A program made the translations under genes and the position numbers. The notes beneath the pieces were generated by a model. The model was given only the letters and a program-made list of their open reading frames with translations, did no database searches and had not been told where the DNA came from. A DNA stretch of 18,968 nt from Arthrobacter sp. GTDB lineage: Bacteria > Actinomycetota > Actinomycetes > Actinomycetales > Micrococcaceae. The DNA lies in NCBI GenBank assembly GCA_025464925.1, contig JAODMS010000002.1:1-18968 (forward strand), given 5' to 3'. Shown here piece after piece: positions 14,171-18,968 of this stretch (position 1 is the first letter of the stretch; every line of letters starts with the position of its first letter).

Positions 14171-15475
14171 ATGGCGATTGATTCCGCGCAACAAACGGGC
14201 GTGCCGGCCCAGGTCACGAAGGCTTTGCACAGCAAGATCACCAGGCGGGTGCTTCCCCTCCTGCTGATCTGTTACATCTTTGCCTACCTGGACCGAGTCA
14301 ACATCGGTTTTGCCAAGCTGCAGATGTCGGCAGACATCGGACTCTCTGAGGCGGCCTACGGTCTTGGGGCCGGGCTGTTCTTTCTCGGCTATGTCATTTT
14401 TGAGATTCCCAGCAATCTGCTGCTCCAGAAAATCGGCACCAAGAAGACTCTGGTCCGCATCATGCTGCTCTGGGGAGCGACGTCGGCCTCCATGCTTTTT
14501 GTCCGCAATGAGTACGCCTTCTACTTCATGCGCTTCCTGCTGGGGGTATTTGAGGCCGGGTTCGCCCCCGGCGCCATCTTCTACCTGACCTACTGGTACT
14601 CCACCAAGCGGATGGCAGGTGCGATGTCCATTCTGATGCTCGCCGGCCCCATCGGATCGATGGTCGGGGGCCCGGTTTCCGGATTCATCATCGACAACGC
14701 GCACGGCGCGTCCGGTCTGGCCGGCTGGCAGTGGATGTTCCTGCTCGAGGGGATCCCTTGCCTCATTCTGGCCGCTGTCGTCTGGAAGTTCCTCGCCGAC
14801 TCGCCCGCTCAGGCGGACTGGCTCACCGAGGACGAAAAGCAGCTGATCGCCTCGGAGCTCAACGAGGACGCAGGCAAGGGGCACAGCAGCTTCGGCAAGG
14901 CCCTGCGTGATCCGTCCATCTACCTCATGGCAATCGGATACTTCAGTCTTATCAGCGGCATCTACGCCGTCAGCTTCTGGCTGCCGACCATTCTCAAGGA
15001 GAACGGAGTGAAGAGTTTGACCGAAATCGGTCTCCTAACTGCGGTTCCCTATGCCTTCGCCATCGTCTTCATGATCGTTATCGCCCGCCGTTCCGATGCT
15101 AGCGGCGAACGCACGGCCCACGCCGTTGTCCCGGGAATCTTGGCGGCGGTCGGTCTGACGATCGCTGCCTTTCTCCCGACCCAGTTCGCTGTCTCTTTCA
15201 CAGGGATCGTCCTCGCTACGACGGGCCTATGGGTTGCGTACACCGTCTTTTGGGCGATGCCTGCCGAAAAGCTGAAGGGTGCGGCTGCCGCCGGCGGAAT
15301 CGCTCTGATCAACAGCATCGGCCTCCTTGGAGGCTTCGTCAGTCCCTATGTCATCGGTCTGATCAAAGAAAGTACGGGAAGCACACAGGCAGGACTCCTG
15401 ACGATGGTCGGATTCATCCTGGTCGGCATGGCGGCGCTGCTGCTTTCGCAGTCGGCTCGCTTCCAGCGCGCCTAG
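14171..15475 (+). CDS. MFS transporter, anion:cation symporter (ACS) family
   Basis: This inner membrane importer has 434 residues. ATG 14171 has AGGAG 5 nt upstream. About 12 membrane segments are visible in two sets of six, with a hydrophilic central loop (LADSPAQADWLTEDEKQLI) around residues 210-240. The segment YLDRVNIGFAKLQM at the end of the first helix, and FEIPSNLLLQKIG, are typical of the phthalate/tartrate/glucarate-type ACS group, which imports organic anions with protons or sodium. It starts a three-gene run with an M81-like hydrolase (51 bp later) and an M20 hydrolase (45 bp after that). It probably brings in the substrate these enzymes cut. The particular substrate is not readable from sequence. 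Confidence 0.9.
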   Translation: MAIDSAQQTGVPAQVTKALHSKITRRVLPLLLICYIFAYLDRVNIGFAKLQMSADIGLSEAAYGLGAGLFFLGYVIFEIPSNLLLQKIGTKKTLVRIMLLWGATSASMLFVRNEYAFYFMRFLLGVFEAGFAPGAIFYLTYWYSTKRMAGAMSILMLAGPIGSMVGGPVSGFIIDNAHGASGLAGWQWMFLLEGIPCLILAAVVWKFLADSPAQADWLTEDEKQLIASELNEDAGKGHSSFGKALRDPSIYLMAIGYFSLISGIYAVSFWLPTILKENGVKSLTEIGLLTAVPYAFAIVFMIVIARRSDASGERTAHAVVPGILAAVGLTIAAFLPTQFAVSFTGIVLATTGLWVAYTVFWAMPAEKLKGAAAAGGIALINSIGLLGGFVSPYVIGLIKESTGSTQAGLLTMVGFILVGMAALLLSQSARFQRA

Positions 15476-15526
15476 TAACACCCCCCGGAAAGTCACCGTC
15501 GTCGTCCTGAAAGGTAACGAGACCAC

Positions 15527-17035
15527 ATGCGCATTCTGATCGCAGGATTTCTGCACGAGACAAACACGTTCGCCGAGAAACCAGCGGACCTGGAAAACTT
15601 TGAAAACGGTGAAGGATTCCCGGCCCTACGAACTGGCGACGAACTATTTGAACTGGAAAACGTCAACATCCCGCTTGGCGGATTCCTGAAAACGATGCGA
15701 CCAGCCGACCACGAAATCATCCCCATCATTTGGTGCGCTGCCTCACCGTCGGCCCCCGTTACATCCAGGGCTTTCGAAACTGTGGTGGAGATGATCACTC
15801 GCGGTTGTGTGGAACACTCCCCCGACGCCGTGTACCTGGATTTGCACGGGGCCATGGTTACGGACAAGTACGACGACGGTGAGGGAGAGATCCTCAGGCG
15901 GGTTCGGGCCATCGTCGGCGATCAGTGCCCGATTGTGGTGAGTCTGGATCTGCACGCCAACATGAGTTCAGCCATGTTTGAACTCGCGGACGCGATGACG
16001 GCGTATCGCACCTATCCGCATCTTGATATGGCCGAAACCGGTGTCCGGTCTGCACAGTTGCTGACCCGGCTGGCCTCGGGCGACCGGCTGGAATGTGCCT
16101 GGCAGAGGATCCCATTCCTCATCCCCATCAATGCCGGCAGCACTTTCATGGAGCCCGCAGGGAGCATCTACCAGAGACTGGGTGGTCCGGGGCTGGACGG
16201 GGACGACCTTTCCTTCGGCGCCGGCTTTCCTGCTGCGGATATCGCAGACTGTTCACCCGTCGTGTGGGGCTACGGCTCCGATGCAGTTCGAGTCGCCGAG
16301 CGGGTGGCCGAACTGGCCCAACTGGTGGAACTCCATGAGAAGGATTTCGTTCCGGAACTCTATTCGCCCGACGACGCCATCCAGACAGCAATTGACCTGG
16401 TTGCGGCCGGTCGGTCACCAGTCATCATCGCCGATACCCAAGACAACCCGGGAGCCGGGGGAGAGGCGACGACCATGGGAATGCTCGAGGCCCTCCTTAA
16501 GCACAATGTGGAGCGCTCGGCCATCGGAGCGATCTATGACCCCGCCGTAGCCGCCCTTGCTCATAAGGCCGGTCTCGGTGCCGTGATTACGGCCGAATTT
16601 CCGGGGTCGTCCTCAGACGGAGACGTAGCGCTGAAGCACGAGTTCGAGGTGAAGTCTCTTTCTGACGGACGCTGTCGATTCGACGGACCGATGATGCACG
16701 GCAATGAACTGAACCTTGGTCCGTCGGCTCTACTTTGCAGCGGCAACGTCTCGGTCGTAGTGACGTCCCGTAAGGCGCAGATCATGGACCGCAATCAGTT
16801 CAAGATGGTGAATCTGTCGCCCGAAGAGCAGAACGTGGTCGTTGTAAAAAGTTCAGTTCACTTCCGCGGAGACTTCCAACCCGTCGCCGGGGAAATCCTT
16901 GTCGCCGTCGCGCCAGGACCCATGGCGGCGAACCCAGCGGACCTTCCCTGGACGAACCTGCCGGAAGGCATTCGTGTCTCACCTATGGCTGATGGATTCC
17001 GCCGGGGCGCCAGCAGTCCCGGAATCGCAGTTTAG
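15527..17035 (+). CDS. M81-family metallopeptidase (MlrC-like)
   Basis: This is a 502-residue zinc enzyme of the MlrC type. FLHETNTF (residues 8-15), DLHGAM (105-110) and DLHANM (141-146) are the conserved N-terminal (DUF1485-type) motifs; His107 and His143 are likely zinc ligands. The later DTQDNPGAGG around residue 305 belongs to the second part of the family. MlrC in microcystin-degrading Sphingomonads cuts the linear tetrapeptide intermediate. Most relatives have no known substrate, so the microcystin name must not be read as function. The ribosome site is a weak GAAAGG about 12 nt before the ATG. No signal peptide is visible, so the enzyme should act in the cytoplasm on an imported compound. 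It sits between the transporter and an M20 amidohydrolase. Confidence 0.88.
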   Translation: MRILIAGFLHETNTFAEKPADLENFENGEGFPALRTGDELFELENVNIPLGGFLKTMRPADHEIIPIIWCAASPSAPVTSRAFETVVEMITRGCVEHSPDAVYLDLHGAMVTDKYDDGEGEILRRVRAIVGDQCPIVVSLDLHANMSSAMFELADAMTAYRTYPHLDMAETGVRSAQLLTRLASGDRLECAWQRIPFLIPINAGSTFMEPAGSIYQRLGGPGLDGDDLSFGAGFPAADIADCSPVVWGYGSDAVRVAERVAELAQLVELHEKDFVPELYSPDDAIQTAIDLVAAGRSPVIIADTQDNPGAGGEATTMGMLEALLKHNVERSAIGAIYDPAVAALAHKAGLGAVITAEFPGSSSDGDVALKHEFEVKSLSDGRCRFDGPMMHGNELNLGPSALLCSGNVSVVVTSRKAQIMDRNQFKMVNLSPEEQNVVVVKSSVHFRGDFQPVAGEILVAVAPGPMAANPADLPWTNLPEGIRVSPMADGFRRGASSPGIAV

Positions 17036-17080
17036 GCGCGTTGTGGACAAGCAAAAACGCCCATCGAAGAAAGGCAGGCT

Positions 17081-18328
17081 GTGACAGCCCCGACTTCCCG
17101 ACAATTGGAGCTCACCGACGAGCAGACGGTCCAGATGCACGACCTGTACCGCCATCTGCATGCCAATCCCGAGCTGTCCATGCAGGAACACCGAACAGCA
17201 GGGCTCATCGCCGAACGTCTCTTGGCGATGGGCGCGGAGACTTTTAGCTGTGGAGGCACCGGCGTCGTCGGCATACTGCGCAACGGCGAGGGGCCGGTCG
17301 TCGGCTTTCGCGCAGACATCGATGGGCTGCCGATCAAGGAAGAAACGGGACTTCAGTACGCGAGTCGAGCTACCGGTATCCTGCCGGACGGAACCCAGGT
17401 GCCGGTGATGCATGGCTGCGGTCACGACGTGCACGTTGCTGCTGCACTGACCGCTGCGAAGTTACTGGCGGGAGCCGCCGATGCCTGGTCCGGAACAATC
17501 GTCTTCATCTTCCAGCCAGGGGAGGAGACGGCCGCTGGGGCCCAGGCGATGGTCGACGACGGCCTGTGGAATAGGGCTCCCAAGCCGGAGATAATCTATG
17601 GCCAGCACGTGATGCCAAGTCTGGCGGGCACCGTAGGCATCAGCCGCGGCAGCGCTATGGCCATGGCTGATTCTTGGAAGGTCACTGTGCGCGGGCGCCA
17701 GGCGCATGGGTCCCAACCTCAGGAAGCGATCGATCCGATCGTGCTTGCCGCCCATATGGTGGTCCGGTTGCAGACCATCGTTTCGCGCGAGTTGAATCCG
17801 ATGCAGTCCGCCGTGGTGACGGTCGGAACGTTCCACGGGGGACTGAAGGAGAACATTATTCCTGGCACGGTCGAGTTCACCGTGAATGTGCGGAGCTTCG
17901 AGCAGAATGTACGCGAAGCGGTGCTGGCATCTATCCGCCGGATCATCCGCGCAGAGGCGGAGGCGTCAGCCGCGCCGGCCCCCAAGATCGAGGAGCTGTA
18001 CTCTTTCCCTCTCTGTTACAACGATCCAGGGGCGACAGAACAACTCCTCGGGGAATTCCGCGGTGCCATCGGAGATGAAGAGGTCCACGAGATCCCGCCA
18101 ATGATGGGCAGTGAGGACTTCGGTACTCTTGCCGTGGCTATCGACGTTCCAGCCGTTTACTGGATGCTAGGCGGCCATACGGCTGAGACTCTCGCGGCTG
18201 ACGGGCACGTCGCCGGCAACCACTCGCCGCATTTCGGCCCCGCCATGGAGCCCACCCTGAGCACTGGCGTCCGGGCCGCTACGACGGCGATCCTGTCCAA
18301 AGTTGGATGGGATGCTGAAAGCATGTAG
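17081..18328 (+). CDS. M20D-type amidohydrolase (aminoacylase/hippurate hydrolase-like)
   Basis: This is a 415-residue cytoplasmic metal hydrolase of the M20 family, which splits amide bonds of N-acyl or N-aminoacyl compounds to release an amino acid. The start is GTG 17081, with GAAAGG a few bases upstream. Metal-site motifs are complete: MHGCGHDVH (Cys113, His115), PGEET (Glu148, Glu149), GQH (His176), GSEDF near the C-terminus, and NHSPHF (His381 and His384). A lid and dimer domain lies between about residues 185 and 300. It follows the M81 gene after 45 bp. It is likely to act after or alongside the M81 enzyme on the compound imported by the MFS protein. The exact substrate is unknown; hippurate, N-acetyl amino acids and IAA conjugates are all possible in this family. 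Confidence 0.9.
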   Translation: MTAPTSRQLELTDEQTVQMHDLYRHLHANPELSMQEHRTAGLIAERLLAMGAETFSCGGTGVVGILRNGEGPVVGFRADIDGLPIKEETGLQYASRATGILPDGTQVPVMHGCGHDVHVAAALTAAKLLAGAADAWSGTIVFIFQPGEETAAGAQAMVDDGLWNRAPKPEIIYGQHVMPSLAGTVGISRGSAMAMADSWKVTVRGRQAHGSQPQEAIDPIVLAAHMVVRLQTIVSRELNPMQSAVVTVGTFHGGLKENIIPGTVEFTVNVRSFEQNVREAVLASIRRIIRAEAEASAAPAPKIEELYSFPLCYNDPGATEQLLGEFRGAIGDEEVHEIPPMMGSEDFGTLAVAIDVPAVYWMLGGHTAETLAADGHVAGNHSPHFGPAMEPTLSTGVRAATTAILSKVGWDAESM

Positions 18329-18358
18329 GAGTTTTACTCAGAAGCAGAGCGGGGGCGT

Positions 18359-18667
18359 TTGGCCCACAGCAGCCGCACGGGCCGGCCGAAACAAGGGATG
18401 TCATGGCCCTTGGACAACGTTCTGAACCAGCCTTCTAGGCAGGTCAAAGCGCACAAGTCCGAGGTTTGGCGCCAGTCGACCGGTAAGATCGTGGAGATTC
18501 GACGATGGGTCCAGAGCATTCGGATCGGTCACGTCGACGCTGTGTCCGCGGACGGAATGATCGTGTGGGTCGCTGGCTTTAGCGTCGAAACGAGGGCGCT
18601 ATTCGAAAAATGCCAAGGCTTTCAGATATGGGTTCCTGTCCATGCGTCTCGTAGCCTTGGGGGCTAG
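18359..18667 (+). CDS. Small uncharacterised protein
   Basis: This is a 102-residue frame opening with TTG, or 89 residues from ATG 18398 (MSWPLDNVLNQPSRQ). I do not recognise the family. The middle, VEIRRWVQSIRIGHVDAVSA and DGMIVWVAG, alternates like beta strands, and ALFEKCQGFQIWV looks like a closing helix and strand. Composition therefore seems protein-like rather than a chance frame. Neither start has a good ribosome site, and the last residues (HASRSLGG) look less ordered. No promoter or terminator is clear. It lies in the otherwise empty 447 bp between the M20 gene and gdhA. It may be genuine or a remnant. Confidence 0.45.
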   Translation: MAHSSRTGRPKQGMSWPLDNVLNQPSRQVKAHKSEVWRQSTGKIVEIRRWVQSIRIGHVDAVSADGMIVWVAGFSVETRALFEKCQGFQIWVPVHASRSLGG

Positions 18668-18739
18668 CTGGACGGTTTAATGTCGAATGGAGCCGGACAG
18701 CGCCGTAGGGCCGTCAGTGAGTAAGCAATTGTTTGTTTT

Positions 18740-18756
18740 GCGCCCGGTGTGGGCGC
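18740..18756. promoter_or_regulatory. Small hairpin in the gdhA leader
   Basis: GCGCCC (18740-18745) pairs with GGGCGC (18751-18756) around a 5-nt loop, 20 bp before the gdhA start. It could shape the gdhA leader or end upstream transcription. Evidence is limited to the pairing. Confidence 0.3.
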
Positions 18757-18775
18757 CGGAGTTTAGGGAGTTGCA

Positions 18776-18968
18776 ATGGACGCACGGCTTGAAGCCATTC
18801 GCGGCACGGTACTGGCACGGAATCCCGGCGAAGGGGAGTTTCACCAAGCAGTCACCGAGGTCTTTGAAAGCCTGGGCCCGGTGCATGACCGGCACCCGGA
18901 GTTCCTGGAAGGCGCCATTCTCGAGCGGCTGTGCGAGCCGGAGCGGCAGATCATTTTCCGTGTTCCGT
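18776..18968 (+). CDS. gdhA: NADP-type glutamate dehydrogenase, N-terminal part
   Basis: The frame starts at ATG 18776 (MDARLEAIRGTVLARNPGE), with AGGGAG 5 nt upstream, and runs to the right edge with 64 complete residues. NPGEGEFHQAVTEVFESL and LERLCEPERQIIFRVP match the N-terminus of hexameric NADP-type GdhA, where EPERQIIFRVPW is a conserved segment. The enzyme aminates 2-oxoglutarate to glutamate in the cytoplasm. Only the first part lies in the window, so the catalytic Lys and coenzyme domain cannot be checked. Its presence beside plasmid-like replication genes at the other edge is unusual. Confidence 0.82.
   Translation, partial: MDARLEAIRGTVLARNPGEGEFHQAVTEVFESLGPVHDRHPEFLEGAILERLCEPERQIIFRVP

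Noticed and set aside
14159..14884. 241-residue minus-strand frame
   Set aside because: It is antisense to the MFS gene; its charged, Gln/Gly-rich composition is the mirror of membrane codons.
1..18968. CRISPR arrays, tRNA or rRNA genes, complete insertion sequences
   Set aside because: I saw no regularly spaced repeats, no tRNA-like cloverleaf and no intact transposase with terminal repeats on either strand.

Overview
The window reads as high-GC actinobacterial DNA, most like Arthrobacter or a close Micrococcaceae relative. This is judged from protein resemblance, GC-rich third codon positions, and GTG starts behind GGAGG-type ribosome sites. The left edge holds part of a plasmid-type replication gene, so the segment may lie on a plasmid or an integrated one. 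The right edge holds the start of gdhA, a housekeeping gene. The sequence cannot settle whether the replicon is plasmid or chromosome.

Layout. Positions 1-1425 look like replicon backbone. They hold a minus-strand Rep with a primase-type (AEP) core, cut by the window edge, then a small ribbon-helix-helix-like protein with a palindromic operator candidate, and a frameshifted integrase-like remnant. Positions 1456-4208 are a glcB-glcG unit (malate synthase G and a GlcG/HbpS-like protein, with overlapping ATGA) behind a promoter and an IclR-like palindrome. Positions 4209-5022 hold no gene I can support. Positions 5023-8516 are a LctP-family lactate/glycolate permease followed by a GlcD-type FAD oxidase, with palindromes over the likely promoter and a strong terminator at the end.

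Positions 8581-9700 are a gene graveyard. They hold a frameshifted + strand copy of a FadR-type GntR regulator, a minus-strand fragment matching the C-terminus that copy lacks, and a TPR-like remnant. Positions 9731-12461 carry an intact FadR-type GntR regulator, a second LctP permease, and a divergent promoter region with three TGGTCNGACCA-like sites facing lutA. LutA itself is cut off near residue 164, and lutB and lutC are absent. At that scar a different block begins (13012-18328): a double-domain Lrp/AsnC regulator, divergent from an MFS anion symporter, an M81/MlrC-type metallopeptidase and an M20D amidohydrolase. A small unassigned ORF and the start of gdhA close the window.

How the genes fit together (inference). 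Permease 1 and the GlcD-type oxidase could import and oxidise glycolate (or D-lactate or another 2-hydroxy acid). If glyoxylate is made, GlcB can condense it with acetyl-CoA to malate. The GntR-permease-lutA region is the relic of a standard lactate-utilisation locus whose oxidase genes have been lost. The Lrp-MFS-M81-M20 block looks like a self-contained uptake and hydrolysis pathway for an unknown peptide-like or amide compound. It is the best candidate here for undescribed biology.
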